This document shows positions 42,285 to 51,423 of a stretch of DNA of 64,000 bases, piece after piece. Location of the stretch: the NCBI GenBank assembly GCA_041494885.1, contig JBGQBO010000003.1, positions 124,001-188,000 on the forward strand, written 5' to 3'. The translations under genes were made by a program, and so were the position numbers. This DNA is from JAIQFV01 sp041494885 (GTDB lineage Bacteria > Acidobacteriota > Terriglobia > JAIQFV01). The notes under the pieces are model-generated. The model saw nothing but the letters and a program-made list of their open reading frames with translations, did no database searches and had not been told where the DNA came from. Each line of letters starts with the position of its first letter. Positions within the stretch are counted from its first letter, which is position 1.

Positions 42285-42684
42285 AACCCGGCCGGCTTTT
42301 TGTGGCCTGCCGTCCGGCAAACGTTGCGAGGGAAACTCCCTCCTGGGAGGAGAAGGGCGCGCGCTTCGAGCCGGATGGCTGAAAGGGAACCCCCTCACGA
42401 GGATGCTGTTCTCTCAGGACCACCCTTTATCTCAACGTCCCTCTTCCGCGGCAACCCTGCGTTGACGTTGCCAAAATGGCTGTGTTATAAACGCTTGTTT
42501 ACCCGTGTATGGATCCGCTTTTCCATGCCGATAAACTCTTGAAATCCCTGATTCCCGAAGCTTCAGGTTTGCTGGCCCTGCCCCGTTCTGCCCGGGTTGA
42601 TCTATTCCTGATTCAAGCCACAGGGAGTGGAGACGCGGTGGCCACCCGTTCTCCGCGTCACACATTCCATAGGACCTATAACTT
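42285..42684. other. Non-coding gap before the acyl-CoA dehydrogenase
   Basis: Four hundred bases with short frames only, none with coding character or a ribosome site. No strong hairpin was found. It should hold the promoter of the acyl-CoA dehydrogenase-meaB-epimerase series. Confidence 0.4.
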
Positions 42685-43830
42685 ATGAATTTTGACCTGA
42701 ATGATGAACAGCGGCAAGTCCAAAAAACAGTGCAGGAGTTCACGAGGGCGGAGATCGCGCCTCATGTCATGAAATGGGATGAAGCCCAGGAATTTCCACG
42801 GGAGATCATGCGAAAGCTCGGCGAACTCGGGTTTTTGGGCACTGTTTTTCCGCCGGAATACGGCGGCGCGGGAATGGGGTATCAAGAGTATGTGATCCTC
42901 ATCGAAGAGTTGGGTCGAGTGGATGGTTCAATTGGGTTAAGCGTTGCAGCCCATAATTCGTTATGTTGCGGCCACATCTACCTGATGGGCAACGAAGAGC
43001 AAAAAAAGAAGTTCCTGGTCCCCCTTGCTCGCGGAGAGAAAATCGGGGCGTGGGGACTTACGGAATCGGAAGCAGGGAGTGACGCAGGAGGGACGAAGAC
43101 CACCGCGGTCCGCCATGGCAACTTTTATGTTTTGAACGGGGCGAAGACCTTTACCACTCACGGGAGTGTGGGTGATTTTTGCGTGGCCATGGCCGTGACA
43201 GACGTCTCAAAAGGCCACAAAGGAATTTCGGCGTTTGTGATCGAGAAGGGAACTCCTGGTTTTCATGCGGGAAAACATGAAAACAAACTCGGGATGCGGG
43301 CCAGCGATACTTCCGAAGTCATCTTTGAGGATTGTCGGGTGCCGGTGGAAAACCGTTTGGGTGAAGAGGGTGAAGGATTTACGGGAAGCTTGCGGGTGTT
43401 GGATGGGGGGCGCATCTCCATTGCGGCCCTTGCTCTCGGGATGGCCCAGGGGGCGCTGGACGTCTCGCTGAAATACTCGAAGCAGCGGCGACAGTTTGGG
43501 AAGCCGATCAGCGAGTTCCAGGCGATCCAATGGAAACTCGCCGACATGGCCACGGAAATTGACGCCGCAAGGTACCTCACCTACCGGGCGGCTTGGATGT
43601 ATGACCAAAGGAGGAAAACCACTCTGGAATCGTCCATGGCCAAGCTATATGCCAGTGAGGTGGCGGTCCGAGCCGCCAATGAGGCGGTTCAGATTCACGG
43701 CGGATACGGTTTCATCAAAGACTATCCGGCAGAAAAGTTTTACCGGGATGCCAAGCTATGTACCATCGGTGAAGGGACCAGCGAGATTCAACGCATGGTG
43801 ATTGCCAGGGAGTTGTTGAAGAAGATCTAG
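42685..43830 (+). CDS. Acyl-CoA dehydrogenase
   Basis: FAD enzyme of 381 residues oxidising an acyl-CoA to the 2-enoyl-CoA. The start is MNFDLNDEQRQVQKTVQEF. The FAD/substrate segment is WGLTESEAGSDAGGTKTTA, followed by TFTTHGSVGDFCV and EDCRVPVENRLGEEGEGF. QRRQFGKPISEFQAIQWKLADMATEI is typical of short/branched-chain enzymes. The catalytic glutamate is probably in GEGTSEIQRMVIARELL near the C-terminus. The neighbours meaB and methylmalonyl-CoA epimerase suggest a short-chain or branched-chain substrate feeding propionyl-CoA. A heptamer element begins right at its stop codon. Confidence 0.92.
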   Translation: MNFDLNDEQRQVQKTVQEFTRAEIAPHVMKWDEAQEFPREIMRKLGELGFLGTVFPPEYGGAGMGYQEYVILIEELGRVDGSIGLSVAAHNSLCCGHIYLMGNEEQKKKFLVPLARGEKIGAWGLTESEAGSDAGGTKTTAVRHGNFYVLNGAKTFTTHGSVGDFCVAMAVTDVSKGHKGISAFVIEKGTPGFHAGKHENKLGMRASDTSEVIFEDCRVPVENRLGEEGEGFTGSLRVLDGGRISIAALALGMAQGALDVSLKYSKQRRQFGKPISEFQAIQWKLADMATEIDAARYLTYRAAWMYDQRRKTTLESSMAKLYASEVAVRAANEAVQIHGGYGFIKDYPAEKFYRDAKLCTIGEGTSEIQRMVIARELLKKI

Positions 43831-44005
43831 TTCTCAGTTGTAAGAATAGTTCTCAGTTCTCAGTTGTCAGTTGTCAGATGAACCGAATCATGCTCCGTTA
43901 ATGCTCAAAGACAATTGGTGTGTGGAATGTTTCATTGCGTTACCAAGCGGAGAAATTGACTCAAGTCTTTAGCTGGCAACTGACAACTGAGAACTGACAA
44001 CTGAC
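43831..44005. repeat. Inverted heptamer arrays, TTGTCAG type
   Basis: Left array 43831-43877: TTCTCAG, TTGTAAG, a 5-base break, TTCTCAG twice and TTGTCAG twice. Right array 43973-44005: CTGGCAA, CTGACAA, CTGAGAA, CTGACAA and CTGAC, the reverse complement pattern. The spacer is 95 bases. The right arm ends 2 bases before the meaB ATG, so it replaces a normal ribosome site. Confidence 0.85.
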
Positions 44006-44007
44006 CT

Positions 44008-44979
44008 ATGCCCATCGACATCGACAAGCTGCTTCAAAGCGATCCCAGAACTGTTGCCCGGGCCCTCACTTGTATTGAAAGTGACCGCGATGGCACCGCG
44101 GTTATCCTGAAGTCGATTTTTCCCCACACGGGCCGTGCCTTTGTGGTGGGGGTGACCGGAGCGCCCGGCTCCGGAAAAAGTACACTGGTCGATCGTCTCG
44201 CACGGCACTATCTGACTGGGCAGAAGAAGTCGGTGGGGATTGTGGCCGTGGATCCCACCAGCCCGTTTACGGGCGGGGCCATCCTGGGCGACCGCATTCG
44301 AATGCAGAGCGTCGCGCTGGACGAAGGAATTTTCATTCGGAGCATGGCGACGCGCGGCTTCCTCGGAGGGCTTTCACGCGCCACCCACGACGCGGTTTCG
44401 GTATTGGATGCGGCAAAGAAGGAAGTCATCCTGGTGGAAACTGTCGGTGTCGGCCAGGACGAAATCGACGTGATTAAGCTGGCCCATGTTAACCTGGTTT
44501 TGTTGGTTCCGGGAATGGGTGATGATATCCAGGCAATCAAGGCGGGAATTATGGAGATTGCCGATGTGTTTGTCATCAACAAAGCCGACCGCGAGGGGGT
44601 TGAAAGGATCGAATCTCAATTACAGGCGATGCTTTCCATTTCGCCACGCCCCGACGGCTGGGTGCCTCCCATCGTCCGCACGATTGCGACATTGAACGAG
44701 GGAACCGTCCAGCTCGCAACAGCCGTTGAGTCCTATTCCAAGTTTGCCAAAGGTTCTCCGATGTTTCTGCAAAAAAGGCGCAGTCATACGCGCGAACGAT
44801 TGCTCGAACTTCTGAGTGAGCAACTGGTGGGCAGGGTGGTTGACGAGCATCTGGAAAATGGCACCTTCGAACGCTATGTGGATCAGGTGGCCTCACGACA
44901 GAGCGACCCCTATTCCGTGGTGGAAGAGATCATTACGGACTTTTGCGGGAAATCCGCGCGGGACCGGGAAGGGACTTGA
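44008..44979 (+). CDS. meaB: Methylmalonyl-CoA mutase-associated GTPase MeaB
   Basis: G3E-family GTPase that protects and loads the B12-dependent methylmalonyl-CoA mutase. The protein has 323 residues. The P-loop is VTGAPGSGKSTLVDRL, with IVAVDPTSPFTGGAILGDRIRM, the switch segment SMATRGFLGGLS, VETVGVGQDE and the base-recognition NKAD. A C-terminal helical dimerisation part follows. The mutase itself is not in the window. The start has no Shine-Dalgarno sequence because the heptamer array runs up to it. The epimerase gene follows after 3 bases. Confidence 0.94.
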   Translation: MPIDIDKLLQSDPRTVARALTCIESDRDGTAVILKSIFPHTGRAFVVGVTGAPGSGKSTLVDRLARHYLTGQKKSVGIVAVDPTSPFTGGAILGDRIRMQSVALDEGIFIRSMATRGFLGGLSRATHDAVSVLDAAKKEVILVETVGVGQDEIDVIKLAHVNLVLLVPGMGDDIQAIKAGIMEIADVFVINKADREGVERIESQLQAMLSISPRPDGWVPPIVRTIATLNEGTVQLATAVESYSKFAKGSPMFLQKRRSHTRERLLELLSEQLVGRVVDEHLENGTFERYVDQVASRQSDPYSVVEEIITDFCGKSARDREGT

Positions 44980-44982
44980 GTT

Positions 44983-45390
44983 ATGAAGATCCTGCGCATC
45001 AGCCATGTGGGGATAGCCGTGAATTCACTGGACCAGGCGAGCCGGTTTTATACGGAGTCGCTGGGGATTCCCCTGAAGGGACGAGAAACTGTCGGAGAGC
45101 AAAAAGTGGCGGTGGCGATGCACCCTTTGGGTGAGAGCCGCATCGAATTGCTCGAACCGACGGACCCGCTTTCACCCATCGCCAAATTCCTGAATAAGCG
45201 TGGTGAGGGGATGCATCATCTCTGCCTTGAGGTGGAAGATCTGGAGGCCTGGCTCAGGGAGCTCAAGGCTCGGGGGGTTCGTTTAATCGATGAGACCCCC
45301 AGGACAGGCGCCGGAGGCTGCAAGGTGGCATTCATCCATCCGGAATCGACCCACGGTGTGCTCATCGAACTTAATGAGGAAGCTAAATAA
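44983..45390 (+). CDS. mce: Methylmalonyl-CoA epimerase
   Basis: Interconverts (S)- and (R)-methylmalonyl-CoA in the propionyl-CoA to succinyl-CoA route. The protein has 135 residues, normal for the vicinal-oxygen-chelate family. The metal-binding His and Glu residues appear in RISHVGIAVNSLDQA, RIELLEP, GEGMHHLCLEVED and GVLIELNE. The gene starts 3 bases after the meaB stop and ends directly against the next ATG, a tight operon. Confidence 0.93.
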   Translation: MKILRISHVGIAVNSLDQASRFYTESLGIPLKGRETVGEQKVAVAMHPLGESRIELLEPTDPLSPIAKFLNKRGEGMHHLCLEVEDLEAWLRELKARGVRLIDETPRTGAGGCKVAFIHPESTHGVLIELNEEAK

Positions 45391-46422
45391 ATGAAACATA
45401 TAAATTCCATTCGACGTTGGAGTGTCCTTTTCCTGACGGTCCTTATTTTCACCGGCGCGGAATTGTCACGGGGGGCGCAAGATCCCGCGCGTGATTCAAC
45501 CCCGGCGAAGACAGATCAACCCCCCCAGAAGGTCGAGAGCCAAACCGACCCTGTGGTGATTTCCCTTGATGACCAGAGGATCAAGGCAAGTGAGTTCAAG
45601 CAAATCCTGTCACACCTCCCGCTGCAACAACGTAGTCAGTATGAGGGGCCGGGGGGCGCCAGGGCCTTTGCAGAATACCTCGGCCAGATCCTTGTGTTGA
45701 GCCGGGGAGCAGAACAGGAGAACCTCGACCGGAATCCTGATACTGCGGTCCAACTGAAATTCGCCCGCGCCCAGGTCCTCGCCATTGCGGAGCAGCAGGC
45801 CATCCTCAATCGAGTGTGGGTCAGTGATGAGGAAGTGAAAAAGTATTACGATCAGAATCAGAATCAATTCGTGCAGTTGCACCTGCTGCATATTTCCCTT
45901 CGACTGACGGGATCAGATGTGCAACAAGGTACCCGGATTCGGAAAGGGTTGGAAGAAGTACGCCAGCGCGCGATGAAGGGAGAGGACTTCAGGGCTTTGG
46001 CCCGGGAGTTTTCAAAAGATAGTGATGCGCGGGCAGGTGGGGACCTGGGCTTTCGGGGGAAGGGAAGGTTCGGTGAAGCAGTGGATTCAGTCGTTTTCCG
46101 ATTGAAGCCTGGAGAAATCAGCGACGTGTTTGTGGCACCTGGCGCTATCCATCTTTTCAAAGCATTAGAGGAACGGCCGCAGCCTCTCGCTGAAGCGCGC
46201 GGAGTGATTGTCGAAACCCTTAAGAACCGGATTTTGCAGGCGTCCATCACGAGCCTGATTCACGAGGTGCGCCCTTCAGTGAATGAAGAATATTTCGCCC
46301 GGGAGGGTGGAGATGCGTCCGCCGGGATGCCCATGACCGTGCAAATTGAGAAGAACGGGAAGCCCGTGGGTGGCCCCAAAGTGATTTCGCCCTCTTCCCC
46401 GACGAAAGAGAAGAAAAAGTGA
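45391..46422 (+). CDS. Exported parvulin-type peptidyl-prolyl isomerase (SurA/PpiC-like)
   Basis: Periplasmic folding helper of 343 residues. The N-terminal signal segment is SVLFLTVLIFTGAELSRG, with a charged Pro/Gln region after it. A SurA-like helical N-domain follows (ASEFKQILSHLPLQQRSQY and the EEVKKYYDQNQNQF helix). One parvulin domain is at about residues 165-260: LHLLHISLRL, EDFRALAREFSKDSDARAGG, DLGFRGKGRFGEAVDSVVF and LKPGEISDVF. The tail is basic and Ser/Pro-rich. The ATG directly follows the epimerase stop. It is metabolically unrelated to its operon neighbours. Confidence 0.88.
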   Translation: MKHINSIRRWSVLFLTVLIFTGAELSRGAQDPARDSTPAKTDQPPQKVESQTDPVVISLDDQRIKASEFKQILSHLPLQQRSQYEGPGGARAFAEYLGQILVLSRGAEQENLDRNPDTAVQLKFARAQVLAIAEQQAILNRVWVSDEEVKKYYDQNQNQFVQLHLLHISLRLTGSDVQQGTRIRKGLEEVRQRAMKGEDFRALAREFSKDSDARAGGDLGFRGKGRFGEAVDSVVFRLKPGEISDVFVAPGAIHLFKALEERPQPLAEARGVIVETLKNRILQASITSLIHEVRPSVNEEYFAREGGDASAGMPMTVQIEKNGKPVGGPKVISPSSPTKEKKK

Positions 46423-46553
46423 CTTCAAGCGCCGCCCTGATTGATGCGCCCAAGCAAGAGGACTGGCTGCGCATGTTTTGTCACGACGTGCAATACCTCA
46501 TGGACTTGCTGGTGGAGCAAGACGGAAATATCATGGCCGAGCCGGCCGAGTAA
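46419..46553 (+). CDS. 44-residue ORF coupled to the parvulin gene
   Basis: A GTG overlaps the parvulin stop codon (GTGA), the usual arrangement for translational coupling. The frame gives a 44-residue acidic peptide containing EDWLRMFCHDVQYLMDLLVE and ending AEPAE. It looks like a short amphipathic helix with one Cys and one His. The AG-rich 3' end of the upstream gene may serve as a weak ribosome site. No family is recognised. It fills most of the gap before mtnP. Confidence 0.4.
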   Translation: MTSSAALIDAPKQEDWLRMFCHDVQYLMDLLVEQDGNIMAEPAE

Positions 46554-46625
46554 GATTTTCACGCCGGGCAGTTCGCCAAAGCAAGCTGCCAATTCGAACC
46601 TAAATTCCTGAACTCAAGGCCCATC

Positions 46626-47537
46626 ATGCCCGCCCACAAAGCAAAATCAAGGTCTCGAAATCAAGGGAGACGATCAGAAGAAGTCCGGATTGGAGTCATC
46701 GGGGGCAGCGGTCTCTACGAGATGGCCGGGCTCTCCGATAAGAATGAAGTCTCGGTCTCAACGCCTTTTGGCAAGCCCTCGGATCAATTTGTTATTGGGA
46801 CGCTCAGCGGTCGGAGGGTGGCCTTTCTGGCCCGGCACGGGCGCGGTCATCGACTCATGCCGACTGAAATCAACTTCCGCGCAAACATCTATGCCATGAA
46901 AAAGCTGGGGGTGGAACGCATCATTTCGGCTAGCGCCGTGGGGTCTCTTAAAGAAGAGCACAAACCGCTGGATATCCTGCTGCCGGACCAGTTTTTCGAT
47001 CGTACACGTCACCGTGAAGGCGAAACCTTTTTTGGGAATGGGCTGGCCGCACACATCTCCTTCGCCGATCCGGTTTGCCCTCAACTCGGAGACGTTCTGG
47101 AATCGTCCGCCCGCAGGGAGTCGGTTTCGATTCATCGCGGCGGAACATATTTATGCATGGAAGGTCCGGCCTTCTCAACAAAGGCGGAGTCAAATGTTTA
47201 CCGGAGCTGGGGGATGGATGTTATTGGGATGACCAATCTGCAGGAAGCCAAGCTGGCCCGGGAAGCCGAGATCTGTTACGCCACTCTGGCGCTGGTGACG
47301 GACTACGACTGCTGGCACCCCGACCATGATGCCGTCACTGTGACACAGATCATCGATAACCTGGTTCGCAACGCGACCCAGGCTCAGACGGTCATTTCCG
47401 CCGCCGTGGCCACCCTGCCCGCGGAACGGACATGCAAGTGTGGCTCAGCGCTGTCGCACGCGTTGATCACCGATCCCCAGAAAATTCATCCGGCAACGCG
47501 ACGCAAACTGGACTTGCTAGTGAAAAAATACCTCTAA
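46626..47537 (+). CDS. mtnP: S-methyl-5'-thioadenosine phosphorylase
   Basis: Splits methylthioadenosine with phosphate into adenine and methylthioribose 1-phosphate, recycling the polyamine/methionine by-product. The protein has 303 residues. The MTAP fold has IGVIGGSGLYEM, the phosphate site FLARHGRGHRLMPTEINFRAN, ASAVGSLKEE, the substrate Met/Asp region GMTNLQEAKLAREAEI and VTDYDCWHPDHDAVTV. The first 20 residues are a basic extension (HKAKSRSRNQGRRSEE). AAGG precedes the ATG by 6 bases. A PfkB-family kinase lies two genes downstream and might act on a sugar or nucleoside, but the link is weak. Confidence 0.93.
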   Translation: MPAHKAKSRSRNQGRRSEEVRIGVIGGSGLYEMAGLSDKNEVSVSTPFGKPSDQFVIGTLSGRRVAFLARHGRGHRLMPTEINFRANIYAMKKLGVERIISASAVGSLKEEHKPLDILLPDQFFDRTRHREGETFFGNGLAAHISFADPVCPQLGDVLESSARRESVSIHRGGTYLCMEGPAFSTKAESNVYRSWGMDVIGMTNLQEAKLAREAEICYATLALVTDYDCWHPDHDAVTVTQIIDNLVRNATQAQTVISAAVATLPAERTCKCGSALSHALITDPQKIHPATRRKLDLLVKKYL

Positions 47538-47544
47538 ACCCGCT

Positions 47545-48465
47545 ATGGATTTTGTCGTCATGCACAGAACCAGTGGCCCGCATCCCCTCCGGGTTAGAAT
47601 TGCCTTTATGCTTCTGGCCATGGTCTGCGCGGCGCGCATGGTCCTGTCACAACCCGGGAATGGGGTTCGTCTCCAGGTGACAGTCACCGATGAGACAGGC
47701 GCTTTCGTGCACGATCTCGCAGCGTCGAATTTTGTGGTCTCGGTCGACAAATCGAAGCTTGCTGTTCGAGAAGCCAAACTCAAATCAGACTCGGCGCCAA
47801 GTGATATCACGCTGTTGATTGATACGAGTGTGATTGCCGGCCAGATTGCAAATCCATTGATAGACATCACGCAATTGTTTATCAGGAGCCTGGGACCCAG
47901 CGATCAAATGGCCATTGTCGCTTATGATTCCTCGGCCAACCTGATACAGGATTTTACTTCCTCCAAAACGCTGCTGACCGACGCCGTGCGCGGGATGAAA
48001 TATGGGAACGGAGCCGCCCTGCTCGACGCCGTCTATGCCACGGCAGAGGGTGGTTATGCCAATTCCACCGGACGCCGCGTGATGGTTTTACTCTCCACGG
48101 GGATTGACACCGGCTCCCGGGTTAGGCTCAAGGATGTGGCCCCGCTGCTTCAGGGAGAGAAGATTACGCTCTACGGCGTGTCGCTAGGAGGTCGCGGTTT
48201 CTTTGCGGGGGGAAGCAGCGAGATCTTCGAGAAACTGACCGTGGCCACCGGGGGACGGGCATTTTACCCGAGAAAGGCCCCCGATATTGCGGGGATCGTC
48301 AATCAGATCCTGGGCAGCACGGGCGGACGCGAATATTACGACTTGGTGGTCGAATCGCCGGTAATCAGCCTCGAAGAGGCCCAAAAAAGGGTACGCGTCC
48401 AGGTCGATCGTGACCGTAAAGAAGACAAGAACCTCCTGTTGACAGCACGGTTTGTGAGAGAGTAG
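47545..48465 (+). CDS. Exported VWA-domain protein, acidobacterial type
   Basis: Secreted protein of 306 residues. The signal segment is IAFMLLAMVCAARMVLS. The short beta entry VRLQVTVTDETGAFVHDLAASNF is shared with the larger VWA protein at 3367. The VWA domain follows with ITLLIDTSVIAG, where the metal-site serines are incomplete, then DQMAIVAYDSSANLIQDF, GNGAALLDAVYATA and RRVMVLLSTGIDTGSR. It is 7 bases after mtnP. Its function is unknown; it likely binds a protein or surface ligand rather than acting as an enzyme. Confidence 0.82.
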   Translation: MDFVVMHRTSGPHPLRVRIAFMLLAMVCAARMVLSQPGNGVRLQVTVTDETGAFVHDLAASNFVVSVDKSKLAVREAKLKSDSAPSDITLLIDTSVIAGQIANPLIDITQLFIRSLGPSDQMAIVAYDSSANLIQDFTSSKTLLTDAVRGMKYGNGAALLDAVYATAEGGYANSTGRRVMVLLSTGIDTGSRVRLKDVAPLLQGEKITLYGVSLGGRGFFAGGSSEIFEKLTVATGGRAFYPRKAPDIAGIVNQILGSTGGREYYDLVVESPVISLEEAQKRVRVQVDRDRKEDKNLLLTARFVRE

Positions 48466-48613
48466 CAGCCCGACGGCTCGCGGGGCCCACAGCGGGGAGA
48501 GAGTCCGCGCAATACAACTCGCCGCAGGGACATCGCCGCTGTTGAGCTCGAGTCACGAATCCGCATCGTGTGCCTGAGAAATTAATCCATTTGAAAGGAT
48601 TGAGCCCCAATTC

Positions 48614-49537
48614 ATGGCGACCCTCGTGGTGGGTTCTGTAGCCTTTGACAATGTGAAGACCCCCTTTGGCACTGCGGACAACGTGCTGGGCGGCTCGGCG
48701 ACTTATTTCTCTGTGGCGGCCAGTTTTTTTTCACCCGTGAACCTGGTGGCGGTCGTCGGAGAGGATTTTTCGAAGCAGCATGAGAGAATCTTTCGCAAGC
48801 ACCAGGTGGATCTGCGGGGCCTCCAGCGCAAACCCGGCAAATCGTTTTTCTGGTGGGGGGAGTATAGCGACAACATGAACGACTGCCGCACGCTGGATAC
48901 GCAGTTGAATGTGTTTGCAGATTTTTCACCCCGCATCCCCCGCGAATATCAGTCCAGCGAGTTCGTGTTTCTTGGAAACATCCATCCCCGCCTCCAACGC
49001 GAAGTGCTCAAGCAGGTGCAGCGACCCCGGCTGATTGCGATGGACACGATGAACTACTGGATTAATAACACGCCCGGGGAGTTGCGCAAGACCTTGAAGC
49101 TGGTCGATATGCTGATTATCAACGACAACGAAACCCGGATGATTACTGGCGAATACAACCTGGTGAGGGCTGCCGAAAGGGTCCTTTCGATGGGGCCGAA
49201 GACCCTCGTGGTAAAGCGCGGAGAGTATGGCGTGGCGATGTTCCGCAAAGGATCGATTTTTGCGGCCCCCGCGTTTCCCCTGAAACGGGTGTTTGACCCG
49301 ACGGGGGCCGGCGACAGCTTTGCGGGAGGGTTCATAGGGTATCTCGCCTCCTGTCGGTCGCTCAGCGAAGCAAGCATCCGTCGTGCGGTGGTCTACGGTT
49401 CGGTCGTGGCCTCCTTTAACGTGGAGGATTTCAGCCTGAAGCGATTGACGCGTTTGCGGCGGCCGGAGATCGAAGGCCGCTTCAAGGCATTTCAAAAACT
49501 GATGCACTTTGATGCCGCTCATGGCATCGGACGTTGA
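48614..49537 (+). CDS. PfkB-family sugar or nucleoside kinase
   Basis: Ribokinase-fold kinase of 307 residues. VGSVAFDNVKTPFG and GGSATYFSVAASFF open the substrate domain. The PfkB signature 2 is intact in DPTGAGDSFAGGFIGYLA, with the catalytic Asp. VVKRGEYGVAMF precedes it. The proteins I have seen with the entry 'VGSVAFDxVxTPFG' are annotated simply as sugar kinase. The substrate is unknown. AAAGGA lies about 14 bases before the ATG. It follows a VWA gene and precedes a membrane glycosyltransferase-like gene. Confidence 0.85.
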   Translation: MATLVVGSVAFDNVKTPFGTADNVLGGSATYFSVAASFFSPVNLVAVVGEDFSKQHERIFRKHQVDLRGLQRKPGKSFFWWGEYSDNMNDCRTLDTQLNVFADFSPRIPREYQSSEFVFLGNIHPRLQREVLKQVQRPRLIAMDTMNYWINNTPGELRKTLKLVDMLIINDNETRMITGEYNLVRAAERVLSMGPKTLVVKRGEYGVAMFRKGSIFAAPAFPLKRVFDPTGAGDSFAGGFIGYLASCRSLSEASIRRAVVYGSVVASFNVEDFSLKRLTRLRRPEIEGRFKAFQKLMHFDAAHGIGR

Positions 49538-49719
49538 TTAAGGTCGATGTCCAGGCTTGAGGGGCCGGCGGTCCCGCGCTTCTCTTCCACCGTCTGGGAT
49601 TCGCATTCTCCAAGCAAACGGGCGCCACCCGTGACGGCAAGAGACACTTTCCACAGAATCAAATCGTGAAGATCCAAATCTGTCCCTGGCTCGATCCATA
49701 GCTTGAGAGGCGTCAATCC

Positions 49720-51411
49720 TTGGCAGCTCCTCCCCATCCGATGCGACCCGAGTTCACCCTTCATCCCTCCCGCCTCCTCGATCGCCAGTGCGCATTGGCT
49801 GTGCTGATTCTCCTGGCCTTCAGTGTGACCGCATTTGCCTATGTATACGCCCAGGGTGCGACGGATCTTGATGGGGACGGGTGGTCGCATGTCAAGCGCG
49901 CCCGCGTGATCACGGATTCGCTCAACCCGGGCTATCCACAAATCGGCACGGTCTGGCTCCCTCTGTTTCACTTGCTGGCGGCACCCCTCGCGATGAACAA
50001 TTTTCTGTGGCGGACGGGAAGCGCAGGAAGTCTTGTGTCGATGGCCAGCTTTGTGGCAGCGGGCCTTGGCCTCTTCTTGATCTTGCGAATGATGATTGAA
50101 GAACGCGTTGTGGTCTGGTTGGGGCTCGGCATCTTTGCCCTCAACCCCAGCTGGCTGTACTATCAATCAACCCCGATGCAGGAACCCCTGGCGATGGCGC
50201 TCCTGGTGCTCAACGTTTTGTTTCTGGTCTTATGGCAAGAACGGGGAAGTAAACGATACCTGCTGCTTGCCGCAGCCATAAACTGTCTTGCGGCCCTCAA
50301 CCGCTACGAGGGGTGGTTCTTTATCGCCTTGAGCACGGCTTGGGTACTGCTCGCCGCCGTGGAAAGGATGGGAATTCGATCCTGGCGATCACGCTGCGGC
50401 GAGGCCTTGACTTACGGATTCGTGGCCTCGCTTGCCCCGATCTACTGGTTTGCTCACAATTGGTTTGAATATGGAGATGTGTGGGAATTCATCAGGGGCC
50501 CGTATTCGGCGCGAGCGCTCTACCTGAAGCAAATCGCCACCTACCATTTCCGCTATCCGACGGAGGGGCACTGGTGGCTTTCCTTCCTCTACTATACGAA
50601 GTCAGTACGCCATTGTGCCGGGGAAATCCCCTTCTGGCTTGCCGCCGGCGGCCTGCTGATTGTCATGTTTCGAGTGTTCTCGAGAGGCCCCAAGGATTCC
50701 CCGCTGCGGAAGACCCCCTGGTGCTCGTGGAGGACAACCCATCTGCTCTTCCTGGTCCCGTTCGCCTTCTACGTAATCTCCTTGGCTAAAGGCCGCGCCC
50801 CCACTTACGTCGCAGAATATTACCCCTACACAAATTTTGGTGTCCGTTATGGTCATACCCCCATTCCGGCAGTCATTGTTCTGGCGGGCGTGTTCCTCTC
50901 TTGCTTATCCAGATGGGTTCACACCTCCTGGGTGCGTCGAACGCTGGTCGGAGTGTTTCTCGGGGCGTTATTAATTCCAGTCGGAATAGCGGTCAAGACC
51001 CGTCTGCATTCCCTGCCGGCGCACGAAGAACCTTACCTGAACAACAGTGACGATCGGCGCATCCTTCGCGTTCTAGCGGATTATCTGAAACCGCGATGGC
51101 ATGGGGAGATGATCCTGATGAACTCGGGATACCTGGGGCGGGTGGCACAGCTCGATGAAATTCCGTTTCGGAACATCCTCTTCGAAGACAATTTGGACGC
51201 CTGGCAGTTTGCCTTGCGATATCCCTTCCCTCGTGTCCAATGGGTCCTGGCGGAGGAGGGTGATGAGGTCTGGAAAATGATGACTTCAGTTCCGGCCTAT
51301 CGGCGTTATTATCGTGAAGAGAAAATCGTCCGGGGAATCCGGGAGCATGTGATCCACGTCTACGCTCACCATGCGCCCGTCGAATGGCCGTCCGGAGAGG
51401 GACGTAGGTAA
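49720..51411 (+). CDS. Multi-pass membrane protein, glycosyltransferase-39/ArnT-like
   Basis: Integral membrane protein of 563 residues with about ten hydrophobic helices. The first luminal loop contains TDLDGDGWSHVKRARVI, with an acidic pair like that in GT-C fold transferases, and GTVWLPLFHLLAAPLA. Later parts are YQSTPMQEPLAMALLVLNVL and LAALNRYEGWFFIALSTAW. The C-terminal soluble part includes LRVLADYLKPRWHGEMILMN. It probably transfers a lipid-linked sugar, but donor and acceptor are unknown. A TTG at 49720 has GAGAGG 9 bases upstream; the ATG at 49741 is the alternative. The mgtC-like gene follows after 12 bases. Confidence 0.7.
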   Translation: MAAPPHPMRPEFTLHPSRLLDRQCALAVLILLAFSVTAFAYVYAQGATDLDGDGWSHVKRARVITDSLNPGYPQIGTVWLPLFHLLAAPLAMNNFLWRTGSAGSLVSMASFVAAGLGLFLILRMMIEERVVVWLGLGIFALNPSWLYYQSTPMQEPLAMALLVLNVLFLVLWQERGSKRYLLLAAAINCLAALNRYEGWFFIALSTAWVLLAAVERMGIRSWRSRCGEALTYGFVASLAPIYWFAHNWFEYGDVWEFIRGPYSARALYLKQIATYHFRYPTEGHWWLSFLYYTKSVRHCAGEIPFWLAAGGLLIVMFRVFSRGPKDSPLRKTPWCSWRTTHLLFLVPFAFYVISLAKGRAPTYVAEYYPYTNFGVRYGHTPIPAVIVLAGVFLSCLSRWVHTSWVRRTLVGVFLGALLIPVGIAVKTRLHSLPAHEEPYLNNSDDRRILRVLADYLKPRWHGEMILMNSGYLGRVAQLDEIPFRNILFEDNLDAWQFALRYPFPRVQWVLAEEGDEVWKMMTSVPAYRRYYREEKIVRGIREHVIHVYAHHAPVEWPSGEGRR

Positions 51412-51423
51412 AGGAGACGACTC

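Noticed and set aside
7731..44005. Heptamer arrays considered as CRISPR
   Set aside because: Units are 7 bases with no unique spacers and no cas genes nearby, so they are not CRISPR arrays.
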